64,000 bases of DNA, taken from Planococcus kocurii (GTDB lineage: Bacteria; Bacillota; Bacilli; Bacillales_A; Planococcaceae). The DNA is taken from the NCBI RefSeq assembly GCF_001465835.2, contig NZ_CP013661.2, positions 2,844,501-2,908,500 of the forward strand. The letters are read 5' to 3'. Position 1 is the first letter of the stretch. The number at the start of each line of letters is the position of its first letter. This document shows positions 1-7,433 of this stretch, one piece after another. Below the pieces are notes generated by a model. It searched no databases. It was not told the origin of the DNA and saw nothing but the letters and a program-made list of their open reading frames with translations. A program made the position numbers and the translations under genes.

Positions 1-40
1 AGTAGCATGTGGCGATTTGTATTGCTACAAGTCGATTAAC

Positions 41-769
41 CTACTGTCCAACACCTTTAAAGCCGGCATTTTTTGCTTCTTGTTCGGAACAGAACCATTC
101 TTCTGGATTGGTTTGCTCGTAAGAAGAGTCGCTTGGCAGGTGGTAGATTTTATTGCCACTGCGGTTTATGTTGCCTTTAATATCGCAGTCGGTAGTTGCT
201 TCTTTAGGGGGCGTGCTCGGAGTGCTAGTTGGTTCTTGTCCGTAAGCTTCCGAGTCAAAGCCGCGGTCTGTTGAATAATTTTCATATTGCCAAATGCCTA
301 TTTGGCTGTCTTTGGCGACTTGCTCTACTTGTTCAAAATCGTCGAGGTAACGTGTGTTTGGGGGAAAGACGTAAGCAACTCTGGCCAGTCCAGATGCTAG
401 CATTTGTTCTTGAACGCTCTCACCATCGACATAAATGTAAGCAAGTAAACGGTCATAATCATCAAAGCGGTCACCGACATCAAATTCAATCGATACATCA
501 CCAGATTCGATCAAACGTTTGTTTTCTTCAGTGGCCTCACTACCAAGCGGTTGTTTGCCGAGGCGTGGATGATTGGTTTCGGGTGTGTCTATTAATAGGT
601 AGCGAACCGTCACTTCTTCGCCTTCGTATATAATTTTTATAGTATCGCCATCAATAACTTGTGTTACTTCCACATCAATTTGGTCCGTGGTGCCAGAAGT
701 GTCGGTCGATTCTAACATTCCGCAGCCCGATAGGAATAATACAGCAACTAGCATCAATTTTAGTTTCAT
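41..769 (-). CDS. Secreted thermonuclease-family lipoprotein
   Basis: Predicted staphylococcal-nuclease-like (SNase) phosphodiesterase anchored to the outer face of the membrane. Seen: a lipoprotein signal with lipobox LSGC near residue 17, then an SNase core starting VIDGDTI, with the family residues in RYLLIDTPE (catalytic Arg and Asp) and DRFDDYDRLLAYIY. The last ~50 residues form a separate module with two Cys (CDIKGNIN...EEWFCSEQEAKNAG), a tail common on secreted Bacillales nucleases. An in-frame ATG four codons upstream exists, but the start at 769 follows a GTGGGG site and gives a compact signal peptide, so it is preferred; the product is 242 aa. It is transcribed alone from a good SigA promoter at 797-825. 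Likely job: degrading extracellular nucleic acid. The family call is firm; the substrate is inferred. Confidence 0.9.
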   Translation of the reverse strand: MKLKLMLVAVLFLSGCGMLESTDTSGTTDQIDVEVTQVIDGDTIKIIYEGEEVTVRYLLIDTPETNHPRLGKQPLGSEATEENKRLIESGDVSIEFDVGDRFDDYDRLLAYIYVDGESVQEQMLASGLARVAYVFPPNTRYLDDFEQVEQVAKDSQIGIWQYENYSTDRGFDSEAYGQEPTSTPSTPPKEATTDCDIKGNINRSGNKIYHLPSDSSYEQTNPEEWFCSEQEAKNAGFKGVGQ

Positions 770-796
770 CACAATCCCCACTTTCAGTTCTTCATA

Positions 797-825
797 AGTA
801 TATAAATAATTATGTTACCTGGCAA
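797..825 (-). promoter_or_regulatory. SigA-type promoter of the nuclease gene
   Basis: On the minus strand TTGCCA (820-825) is followed after exactly 17 bases by TATACT (797-802), both close to the SigA consensus. The start codon of the nuclease gene lies about 28 bases further on. Confidence 0.7.
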
Positions 826-879
826 TTGGATAACGGCTCTAAGTCGATCGTTCCCGTCGTTAACGCTAAAAAACGGCAT

Positions 880-920
880 AATAAAACGCCTCTTTCAATC
901 AAAATTGAAAAGGCGCCTTT
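880..920 (-). terminator. Rho-independent terminator of the 47-aa gene
   Basis: Imperfect hairpin (CGCC plus TTTTCAAT paired with ATTGAAAG plus GGCG, one bulged A) followed by TTTTATT on the minus strand, about 40 bases after the stop codon of the small gene. Confidence 0.6.
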
Positions 921-957
921 ATGTACGGGAGTGATAGAGTCTAATCCGTTTCCGCAA

Positions 958-1101
958 TTAAAGTGTTGTCTCCGCGGGTGATGCTGTTTCAGCGTAATAC
1001 AAAAGCGATTCTTCCGTGAGACCTTCTAATTTTTCCTTATTAACCCCAACTTCTAATTCACCCGTAAAAATAGTTTCCCACCAATAGGTCTGTTCATTCA
1101 T
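958..1101 (-). CDS. Small acidic hypothetical protein, 47 aa
   Basis: Short reading frame starting MNEQTYWWET and ending ETASPAETTL, 47 residues. I do not recognise the family. Support for a real gene: a strong AGAGGGGG ribosome site seven bases before the ATG, a promoter-like element upstream (1145-1171) that resembles SigB sites, and a hairpin terminator downstream (880-920), so it has a complete single-gene transcription unit. The protein is acidic and aromatic near the N-terminus, with no signal peptide, membrane segment or cysteine. It is divergent from the oxidoreductase gene at 1217. If the promoter is read correctly, it would be a general-stress small protein; that is inference. Confidence 0.6.
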   Translation of the reverse strand: MNEQTYWWETIFTGELEVGVNKEKLEGLTEESLLYYAETASPAETTL

Positions 1102-1144
1102 TTTATTTCCCCCTCTGGTTTTAATTGTATTGTTTGACTATTCT

Positions 1145-1171
1145 ATACCCTTAAAGGTTACACTAATAAAC
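1145..1171 (-). promoter_or_regulatory. Possible SigB (general stress) promoter
   Basis: Minus-strand GTTTAT (1166-1171), 15 bases, then GGGTAT (1145-1150). The SigB consensus is GTTTAA, 12-14 bases, GGGTAT, so the -10 is perfect and the spacer is one base longer than usual. It lies 44 bases before the start of the 47-aa gene. No convincing SigA alternative was seen there. Confidence 0.45.
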
Positions 1172-1216
1172 AAATAAGGTAAAAAAGCTGAAAAGCATTA
1201 AAAGGAGAGATTTGGC

Positions 1217-2140
1217 ATGATTTCAATTGGCATCATTGGAACAGGAATTGTTGGCGAACGAATTATCAAGCAACTGGAACAAGAACATCATGTGGACATA
1301 AAAATAGTTTTTGATCCACAAACAGAGCGTCTTACGCAAATCAGTGAAACTTACGGAATCCCTATGGCGAAATCAGTGGAGGAAGTGCTGCATTCAGACA
1401 TCAATTGGGTTTATATTGCGACGCCTCCCGCTTTTCACGAAGAAATCGCTGAACGTGCAGCTAGTGCAGGGATTAATATCCTGTGCGAAAAACCATTGGC
1501 CCACAATGTTGAAGGTGGCAAAGCGATGGTAAAAACTGTACAAAATAACCGAGTGCAAACTGCCATGCATTTCCCCTTAATGTATAAACCTGCAATTCGT
1601 GAAATGGCCAAACGCATTAAGGAAGGCGATATCGGAAAAATTGTCCGAATCGAACTTCAAACTTTTTTCCCAGACTGGCCGAGGTTATGGCAACAAAATC
1701 CGTGGATTGGTTCAAGGAGCCAAGGTGGATTTGTTCGTGAAGTGTTCCCTCATTATTTTCAATTAATGCATCGTCTCTTTGGAGCATTGTCGTTTACATC
1801 TCATCATATTACCTATCCAGAACAAGCGGATAAATGCGAAACTGGACTCATTGCACACGGACTTACCGAAGCAAAAATTCCTTTTTTACTAACAGGTATT
1901 AGCAATATTGGTCAAAAAGAATTATTGCAGTTTAAAGTGTATGGAGAACAGGGCGTGCTGACTCTAGAAAATTGGACAACCCTTTATAAATCAAGGTACG
2001 GAGAAGACCGTCAATTGATTGAAGAATTTGAAGAAGTCCCGTCGCTGTTTGAAGAAATGAATAACCAGTCTACTTTATTGGTTAATTTCGAAGAAGGATT
2101 AATTGTTCAACGCTATATCGACCATTTACTGATGGAATAA
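1217..2140 (+). CDS. Gfo/Idh/MocA-family oxidoreductase
   Basis: NAD(P)-dependent dehydrogenase of the glucose-fructose oxidoreductase / inositol dehydrogenase family, cytoplasmic, 307 aa. The N-terminal Rossmann fold shows GIIGTGIVGERI (glycine-rich dinucleotide loop) and the family's EKP motif in CEKPLAHNV, whose Lys is catalytic. The C-terminal half is the usual alpha/beta substrate domain. AAAGGAGAGA precedes the ATG by seven bases. Substrate not readable: family members act on sugars, inositols and related polyols. It stands alone between a divergent small gene and an aldehyde dehydrogenase 108 bases downstream, and no sugar transporter is adjacent. It is slightly shorter than typical members (330-350 aa). 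Confidence 0.85.
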   Translation: MISIGIIGTGIVGERIIKQLEQEHHVDIKIVFDPQTERLTQISETYGIPMAKSVEEVLHSDINWVYIATPPAFHEEIAERAASAGINILCEKPLAHNVEGGKAMVKTVQNNRVQTAMHFPLMYKPAIREMAKRIKEGDIGKIVRIELQTFFPDWPRLWQQNPWIGSRSQGGFVREVFPHYFQLMHRLFGALSFTSHHITYPEQADKCETGLIAHGLTEAKIPFLLTGISNIGQKELLQFKVYGEQGVLTLENWTTLYKSRYGEDRQLIEEFEEVPSLFEEMNNQSTLLVNFEEGLIVQRYIDHLLME

Positions 2141-2247
2141 CTCTTTGTTTTTTCTATAATCCTTTTGGGTAAAGAACTTAAGGTCATTAACTTCGCTTAT
2201 GCAATGCCAAAATTGCTATACTGAAGAAACTTAGAGGAGGTTGGACA

Positions 2248-3636
2248 ATGAATTTTACAGCAACTGATGTGGAACGCATGATAGAAGAACAACGTGCTTA
2301 CTTTTATACAGGTGACACGAAACCAGCGGATTTTCGAATCGAACAATTGTACCGCTTAAAAAGTGTGATCCAATCTCATGAAAAAGAAATTATCGATGCT
2401 TTGAAAAAAGATTTAGGAAAAAGTGAATTTGAAGCTTATGCAACAGAAGTCGGTTTTGTACTCGATAGCATCGGCAGCATGGCAAAAAATGTAGAAGACT
2501 GGATGAAGCCTGAACACGTCAAGACACCAATTCATCTTCAGCCGGCTAAAAGCTTTGTTATCCGTGAACCATACGGCTCTGTGTTAATCATTGGGCCTTT
2601 CAATTATCCATTCCAATTGGTTATGGAGCCATTAATTGGAGCGATTGTCGGTGGGAATTGTGCGATAGTCAAGCCTTCAGAAGCAACACCTCACGTGGCA
2701 AAAGTAATTGGTACTATTATTGAAGAAGCATTTCCTTCTTACTATGTTCGCGCAGTCGAAGGCGAACGTGAAGAAGTAACCGCATTAATTCATGCCTCAT
2801 TTGATTATATTTTCTTTACCGGCAGTGTGAATGTCGGAAAAGTCATCATGAAAGCTGCATCGGAGCGCTTAACGCCGATTACCTTAGAACTTGGAGGCAA
2901 AAGCCCGGCGATTGTCGACCAAACAGCGAACCTGGAACTTGCTGCAAAACGAATTGCTTGGGGGAAACTGATGAATACCGGTCAGACATGTGTGGCACCT
3001 GATTATATTTGTGTACACGAATCGGTTAAAGAAGAATTCCTGAAAATTTTAACGAAAACAATAAAAGGCTTTTACGGCAAAGATGCACAACAGAGTCCTG
3101 ATTTTGGGCGGATCGTCAACACTCAACATTTTGATCGATTGACTGAAATTATTCGCAAAGAAGCGGGACAAATTATTTATGGCGGCAATACGGATCGCAA
3201 TGACTTGTATATCGAACCGGTCCTTCTAAATAATGTTAGCTGGGACAGTCCCTCTATGGAAGACGAGATTTTTGGTCCGATTTTACCAATTATTAGCTAT
3301 ACGGACTTGCCGTTATTATTGCGTCAAATCCGTAACTTGCCGAAACCATTGTCGGCGTATTTGTTTTCAGAAAATGAACGTGCGACACGATTTTTCTTAG
3401 ATCAATTACCATTTGGCGGCGGCTGTATTAACGATACGGTTTCTCATGTGGGTAGCTCTTATTTACCGTTTGGTGGCATCGGAACGTCTGGTATCAATTC
3501 CTATCATGGTAAATCCAGCTTTGAAACCTTTACACACGCTAAATCCATCTTGAAGAAATCAACTAAACTATCGACAAATTTACTGTTTCCTCCTTATAAA
3601 AATAAAGCAAAATGGATCAAGACAGTACTGAAATAA
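2248..3636 (+). CDS. NAD(P)+-dependent aldehyde dehydrogenase (class 3-like)
   Basis: Oxidises aldehydes to carboxylic acids; 462 aa, the short length and C-terminal form of the ALDH3 / YwdH group. Key residues visible: the oxyanion-hole Asn in IIGPFNYPFQL, the cofactor loop FTGSVNVGK, the general-base Glu in LELGGKSP (about 214) and the nucleophilic Cys in NTGQTCVAPDY (about 248). The C-terminus has hydrophobic and basic residues (LLFPPYKNKAKWIKTVL), consistent with loose membrane association as in fatty-aldehyde dehydrogenases. Good AGAGGAGG site. It is monocistronic with its own terminator directly after the stop. Long-chain or aromatic aldehydes are likely substrates, by family inference. 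Confidence 0.9.
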   Translation: MNFTATDVERMIEEQRAYFYTGDTKPADFRIEQLYRLKSVIQSHEKEIIDALKKDLGKSEFEAYATEVGFVLDSIGSMAKNVEDWMKPEHVKTPIHLQPAKSFVIREPYGSVLIIGPFNYPFQLVMEPLIGAIVGGNCAIVKPSEATPHVAKVIGTIIEEAFPSYYVRAVEGEREEVTALIHASFDYIFFTGSVNVGKVIMKAASERLTPITLELGGKSPAIVDQTANLELAAKRIAWGKLMNTGQTCVAPDYICVHESVKEEFLKILTKTIKGFYGKDAQQSPDFGRIVNTQHFDRLTEIIRKEAGQIIYGGNTDRNDLYIEPVLLNNVSWDSPSMEDEIFGPILPIISYTDLPLLLRQIRNLPKPLSAYLFSENERATRFFLDQLPFGGGCINDTVSHVGSSYLPFGGIGTSGINSYHGKSSFETFTHAKSILKKSTKLSTNLLFPPYKNKAKWIKTVLK

Positions 3637-3658
3637 GCGGCCTTCGGGTCGTTTTTTT
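3637..3658 (+). terminator. Terminator of the aldehyde dehydrogenase gene
   Basis: GCGGCC, TTCG tetraloop, GGTCGT, then seven T residues, starting one base after the stop codon. Confidence 0.8.
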
Positions 3659-3665
3659 CGTCTCT

Positions 3666-3830
3666 GTCTGTCTTATGCCCGTCGAATCTACATGGCACCT
3701 GCGCTTTTCAGTGTCCAGACTCCGGCGCCCAGATTCTAGGGTCATAAGCCAACCCAGCTGCGTGGCAAAGAGCGCCACACTGCTGGTCTGTCTTATGCCC
3801 GTCGAATCTACATGGACGCCTGCGCTTTTC
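3666..3830. repeat. Palindromic intergenic repeat, truncated plus full copy
   Basis: A 30-base segment (3666-3695, beginning GTCTGTCTTATGCCCG) recurs identically at 3786-3815, exactly 120 bases later. The segment between and including the second copy can fold into one long imperfect hairpin: GGCGCC near 3728 with GGCGTCC near 3815, GGGTCATAAG near 3740 with CTTATGCCC near 3792, and an inner stem CAGC.GCGTGGC / GCGCCAC..GCTG at 3760-3788. So a 5'-truncated copy is followed by a full copy of a ~120-bp unit. No coding potential. It resembles the dispersed palindromic units found between genes in Bacillales; the family name is not claimed. Confidence 0.75.
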
Positions 3831-3867
3831 ATGAATCTGATATGATACTTAGTAAGAGGTGATGGCA

Positions 3868-4566
3868 ATGGCAGAACGTATTTTAATTGTTGAAGATGAA
3901 AAAAGCATTGCGCGTGTATTGGAATTGGAATTGAAGTTTGAAGGATATGAAACAGGCGTTGCTCATACAGGATCTGAAGGGTTGATTCAGTTCCGGGAGC
4001 AGAACTGGGATTTGGTGTTGCTCGATTTGATGTTGCCAGAAATCCACGGCTTGGATGTGTTAAAGCGTATCCGCATATCGGATGCGGCGATTCCGGTTAT
4101 TTTGCTAACAGCTAAAGACGATGTAAAAGATAAAGTGGCTGGTTTGGATTTAGGTGCCAACGATTATATTACGAAACCGTTTGAGATTGAAGAAGTGCTG
4201 GCACGAATTCGTGCGTGTCTGCGCCTATCAAATGGTAATGGAAATTCAGCGCTTCACCGTTTTCATGAGCTGGAAATGAACGAAAGTACGCGGGACGTCA
4301 AACGTAACGGGCGGATGATTGAATTGACGCCACGGGAATTTGATTTATTGCTGTATTTGATTAAAAACTCACAACAAGTGCTTAGCCGTGAACAAGTCTT
4401 GAATGCGGTGTGGGGCTATGATTATTACGGAGACACCAATGTAATCGACGTTTATATCCGCTATTTGCGGAAGAAAGTAGATTTGGGTGAACGTTCTACG
4501 TATATCCAAACTGTTCGTGGAGTGGGCTATGTGTTGAAGGAGCAAAGCCATGAAACTAAAAAATAA
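3868..4566 (+). CDS. OmpR-family response regulator (YkoG/ArlR-like)
   Basis: DNA-binding response regulator, 232 aa. The receiver domain (1-120) shows ILIVEDEKS, the phospho-acceptor Asp about 53 in LVLLDLMLPE, and Lys in DYITKPFEIEE. The winged-helix domain (about 130-228) ends in the typical YIQTVRGVGYVL. Two earlier in-frame starts (GTG 3859, ATG 3862) overlap the AAGAGGTG ribosome site, so ATG 3868 is chosen. It overlaps the kinase gene by 17 bases, and the order regulator, kinase, two PepSY proteins matches B. subtilis ykoG-ykoH plus ykoI/ykoJ. Targets are not visible; the PepSY genes downstream are probable members of the same regulon. Confidence 0.9.
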   Translation: MAERILIVEDEKSIARVLELELKFEGYETGVAHTGSEGLIQFREQNWDLVLLDLMLPEIHGLDVLKRIRISDAAIPVILLTAKDDVKDKVAGLDLGANDYITKPFEIEEVLARIRACLRLSNGNGNSALHRFHELEMNESTRDVKRNGRMIELTPREFDLLLYLIKNSQQVLSREQVLNAVWGYDYYGDTNVIDVYIRYLRKKVDLGERSTYIQTVRGVGYVLKEQSHETKK

Positions 4567-5917
4567 AATTCATATTTCCTCCACGTTGTTGATGCTGGTG
4601 ATTTTGTTAATCTTGGCTTTCGTTATTTATTTTTCATTTAGCCGATTGACGTATTCGACAGAAGTTGAACAGCTTCAGACGGAAACGAACGCACTGGTGG
4701 CGAAGTTTAATAATACGGAAACGGAAGATCCAAGTACGGTGCTGCGTGCCTATGTCCCTGTTAATGGGCTTGTGAAAGTTACGACAGCTGATGGTCAACA
4801 ACTAGCACCTATCCAATCTCCAACGGTAACTGTCAAGCTCCCCGATAAACTAGAAGAGCTGTCGGGCACAATCAACGTGGAAGGCGAGCGCTTTGCTTAT
4901 GTTAAAGCACCGATTATTTGGACGGATGGTCAAGTGGCAGAAGTTACAGTTGCACAGTCGATGCAGGAAACGACAAAAAACTTGGAGACGCTGCGGCTGG
5001 TTTTAGTTGCTGTCACTTTGCTAGCTATGATTCCCGTGATTATTTCGAGTGTCGTTCTAGGAAGAATTGTTACACGACCGATTACCAATTTGACGACTAC
5101 CATGACACGCATACAGCGTAACGGCAATTTTGAAAAACTACCGGTAGCAAGCAATTCACACGATGAATTGACTGAAATGGGCAATACCTTCAATGAAATG
5201 ATGGACTTGTTAGAAGAAAACTATTCCAAGCAAGAAGAATTTGTTTCGAATGCTTCCCACGAACTAAAGACACCGCTAACGGTAATCGGTAGCTATGCCA
5301 AATTGCTCCAGCGACAAGGCATGCACGATGAAAAAATTGCGGAGGAAAGTTTGATAGCCATACGTGCAGAGACCGACCGGATGAAGGTGTTGATCGAGCA
5401 ATTGCTGCATATTGCCCGCCGAAGCGAATCACAAATGGAATGGATCACTGTAAACGTTGTCGATATACTGGCGCAAACCGTTACGGCCATGAACACATCT
5501 TATGATCGTGAGTTCGAGTTGATTACAGCTGAACAGTCACTACCGGTCGTTACCGATGTCTCGAAGTTCAAGCAGCTTCTCTATATTTTGCTGGACAATG
5601 CCAGAAAGTATAGCGCTAATAAAATTGAGGTAATCGCTCAAAAAAATGGAGACACCGTTATTCAGATTCGTGATACAGGAATCGGCATTCCAAAAGATGC
5701 AGTGCCTTTTGTCTTTGAACGATTTTATCGTGTAGATAAAGCAAGGAACCGAGAAACTGGGGGATTTGGGTTAGGTCTATCATTGGCAAAACAACTGGCT
5801 GATTCATTGAAGATTGAAATTAGTCTAGAGAGCATCGAGCAGTTGGGTACGACAGTAACCATTACTTTCTCAGAGAATTCTAATGTTGCTGATGTACACT
5901 TGAAACAGGAGGGATGA
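4550..5917 (+). CDS. Sensor histidine kinase (YkoH/ArlS-like)
   Basis: Membrane sensor kinase for the regulator just upstream, 455 aa. Topology: membrane segment 11-30, an extracellular domain of about 115 residues, membrane segment about 150-170, HAMP 171-222, HisKA with phospho-acceptor His about 237 in NASHELKTPLT, then an HATPase domain with LLDNARKYS (N box), RDTGIGIP (G1) and GFGLGLSLAK (G2). All catalytic boxes are intact. AAGGAG lies inside the end of the regulator gene, implying translational coupling. The stop codon overlaps the next gene's start cluster. The ligand is unknown; the association with PepSY proteins suggests sensing at the envelope. Confidence 0.92.
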   Translation: MKLKNKIHISSTLLMLVILLILAFVIYFSFSRLTYSTEVEQLQTETNALVAKFNNTETEDPSTVLRAYVPVNGLVKVTTADGQQLAPIQSPTVTVKLPDKLEELSGTINVEGERFAYVKAPIIWTDGQVAEVTVAQSMQETTKNLETLRLVLVAVTLLAMIPVIISSVVLGRIVTRPITNLTTTMTRIQRNGNFEKLPVASNSHDELTEMGNTFNEMMDLLEENYSKQEEFVSNASHELKTPLTVIGSYAKLLQRQGMHDEKIAEESLIAIRAETDRMKVLIEQLLHIARRSESQMEWITVNVVDILAQTVTAMNTSYDREFELITAEQSLPVVTDVSKFKQLLYILLDNARKYSANKIEVIAQKNGDTVIQIRDTGIGIPKDAVPFVFERFYRVDKARNRETGGFGLGLSLAKQLADSLKIEISLESIEQLGTTVTITFSENSNVADVHLKQEG

Positions 5918-5919
5918 TG

Positions 5920-6612
5920 ATGCGAAAGTGGATTTTGATGACCTTAGCGACGATTTTACTTGGTGGGTCAGTAATAGCCTTTCTGCTGTTTCCACGCACT
6001 TCTCCTGAAATTTCAGAAGAGCAGGCCGAGGAAACGGTAATTAGCTTGTACGGAGGAAGTATTGAACAAACTACAGCCTCTGGAGAAGATTACCAAGTCG
6101 AATTCCAACGGACAGATGGACGCTATCTTGCTCTAGTAAACCGACAAAACGGCCAAGTAGAAAGCATGAACCTACTAAAAAAAACGGAAAAAGCTAAAAA
6201 ATTAACCGAACAACAGGCAGAAAAGATTGCTTTAGAGAAAGTTGAAGGAATAATTGGGAGTAACACCTACAACAAAGATCGAAACGAGTACACCGTTAAA
6301 GTCGAGGAAGAAACGCAAGTCTCGACTTTGGTGCTATCTGCTGCAACAGGGGAAGTATTAACAATCAGTGAAGAGCCGGTTCAAGTAGTTCCGTCAGAAG
6401 AACCAGATCTCGAGCGGATTATTACACGCAACGAAGCGATTAGACTGGCTAAAAAAACATTGTCAGGAGAAGTTCAAGACGATGAATTCGTGGAGACCGA
6501 AGATGGTGGCTATTACTTGATTGAAATTGAGAATGACAAAACGGATCAAGAAGCGACAATTCAAATTCATGCAGTTCGTGGCGATACAATGACAGTCGAA
6601 TGGGACAATTGA
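5920..6612 (+). CDS. PepSY-domain membrane-anchored protein
   Basis: About 230 aa with an N-terminal uncleaved signal anchor (MRKWILMTLATILLGGSVIAFLLF) and an extracytoplasmic part holding PepSY repeats: one around EQAEETVISLYGG, one around EQQAEKIALEKVEG, and one around NEAIRLAKKTLSG, each followed by the strand pattern YxVE/YLIEIE. PepSY modules are thought to inhibit proteases or bind envelope peptides. Three consecutive ATGs (5914, 5917, 5920) follow AGGAGGG; only 5920 has normal spacing. It overlaps or abuts the kinase stop and is cotranscribed with it. Comparable to B. subtilis YkoI/YkoJ in position and design. Confidence 0.8.
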   Translation: MRKWILMTLATILLGGSVIAFLLFPRTSPEISEEQAEETVISLYGGSIEQTTASGEDYQVEFQRTDGRYLALVNRQNGQVESMNLLKKTEKAKKLTEQQAEKIALEKVEGIIGSNTYNKDRNEYTVKVEEETQVSTLVLSAATGEVLTISEEPVQVVPSEEPDLERIITRNEAIRLAKKTLSGEVQDDEFVETEDGGYYLIEIENDKTDQEATIQIHAVRGDTMTVEWDN

Positions 6613-6721
6613 CTTGAACGAATCTGCATTCATTTCTCATCAGTTTCTCATCTTGCCTTAATCTTCTACTCAGAAGAAGAGGTTATTGTAAGAGTAACAA
6701 CAAATGAGGAGGAGAAATTAC

Positions 6722-7291
6722 ATGAAGAAATTAGTGTATATTCCAGTAGCAGTCGGGGTTTTAGCTTTTGGAGGCGTTGTATTAGCCAATTCGGAAACAG
6801 CAGCTGTTAATGGCAAAGTGACTGATGACGTACAAGAAATCGCAACTGAAAAAATGATGAGCACAGAAGAAATTTCAGCGAAAGCGCTTGAACTGGCAAA
6901 TGGTCGCATTATGGATATTGAATTGGATACAGACGATAAAAGAGCCAATTACGAAGTAGAAATTGATTTTGATGGCTACGAATACGACATTGAATTTGAT
7001 GCTTATACGGGTGAAGTACTTGAGCAGAAGCGAGAAAAAGACAACGCTGAAAAATCTCAGACAGCTACAGCGGGAGAATTTATCAGTTCTGACGAAGCGA
7101 TTAAAGCGGCGTTAGCTACAGTGAATGGAACTTTCGAAGGGTTTGAGCTAAAAGCAGAAGAAAATCCTGCTTACTACGAGGTTGAAGTTCAAGATGGACG
7201 CATAGAACATGAAGTTGATGTTAATGCTAAAGACGGCTCTATTCTAAACCTTGCTTCAGATGAAGAGGATGATGACGACGACCGCGATTAA
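6722..7291 (+). CDS. Secreted PepSY-domain protein (YkoI-like)
   Basis: Exported protein of 189 aa: signal peptide MKKLVYIPVAVGVLAFGGVVLANS, then two PepSY repeats (EISAKALELANGRIMDIELD...YEVEIDFDGYEYDIEFDAYTGEV, shortened here, and DEAIKAALATVNGTFEGFEL...YEVEVQDG). The C-terminus is an acidic run DEEDDDDDRD, which could bind cations. Start 6722 follows a GAGGAGG site; an upstream in-frame start at 6704 would overlap that site. It lies 110 bases after the first PepSY gene, with possible promoter sequence between, so it could be made separately and more abundantly. Likely part of the same two-component regulon. Confidence 0.8.
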   Translation: MKKLVYIPVAVGVLAFGGVVLANSETAAVNGKVTDDVQEIATEKMMSTEEISAKALELANGRIMDIELDTDDKRANYEVEIDFDGYEYDIEFDAYTGEVLEQKREKDNAEKSQTATAGEFISSDEAIKAALATVNGTFEGFELKAEENPAYYEVEVQDGRIEHEVDVNAKDGSILNLASDEEDDDDDRD

Positions 7292-7311
7292 TCAAAACTA
7301 AATAAAAACAC

Positions 7312-7358
7312 AAAAGACGAAGGGGCGAAATCAGTTGATTTCGCCCCTTCGTCTTTTA
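7312..7358. terminator. Bidirectional terminator between convergent genes
   Basis: Perfect 22-bp stem (AAAAGACGAAGGGGCG... with its complement) around a two-base loop, flanked by A on the left and T on the right. It serves the PepSY gene and possibly the kinase gene at 7434-8999. Confidence 0.9.
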
Positions 7359-7433
7359 AATTATGTCTTTAAAAGAAATCCTATTATTTGGCATGCAATA
7401 AGACTGAGGGAAATTTAACGAGTGCCACTTTCT

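Noticed and set aside
661-981. 106-codon plus-strand frame across the nuclease promoter and small-gene terminator
   Set aside because: Overlaps regulatory features and the 47-aa gene, has no ribosome site.
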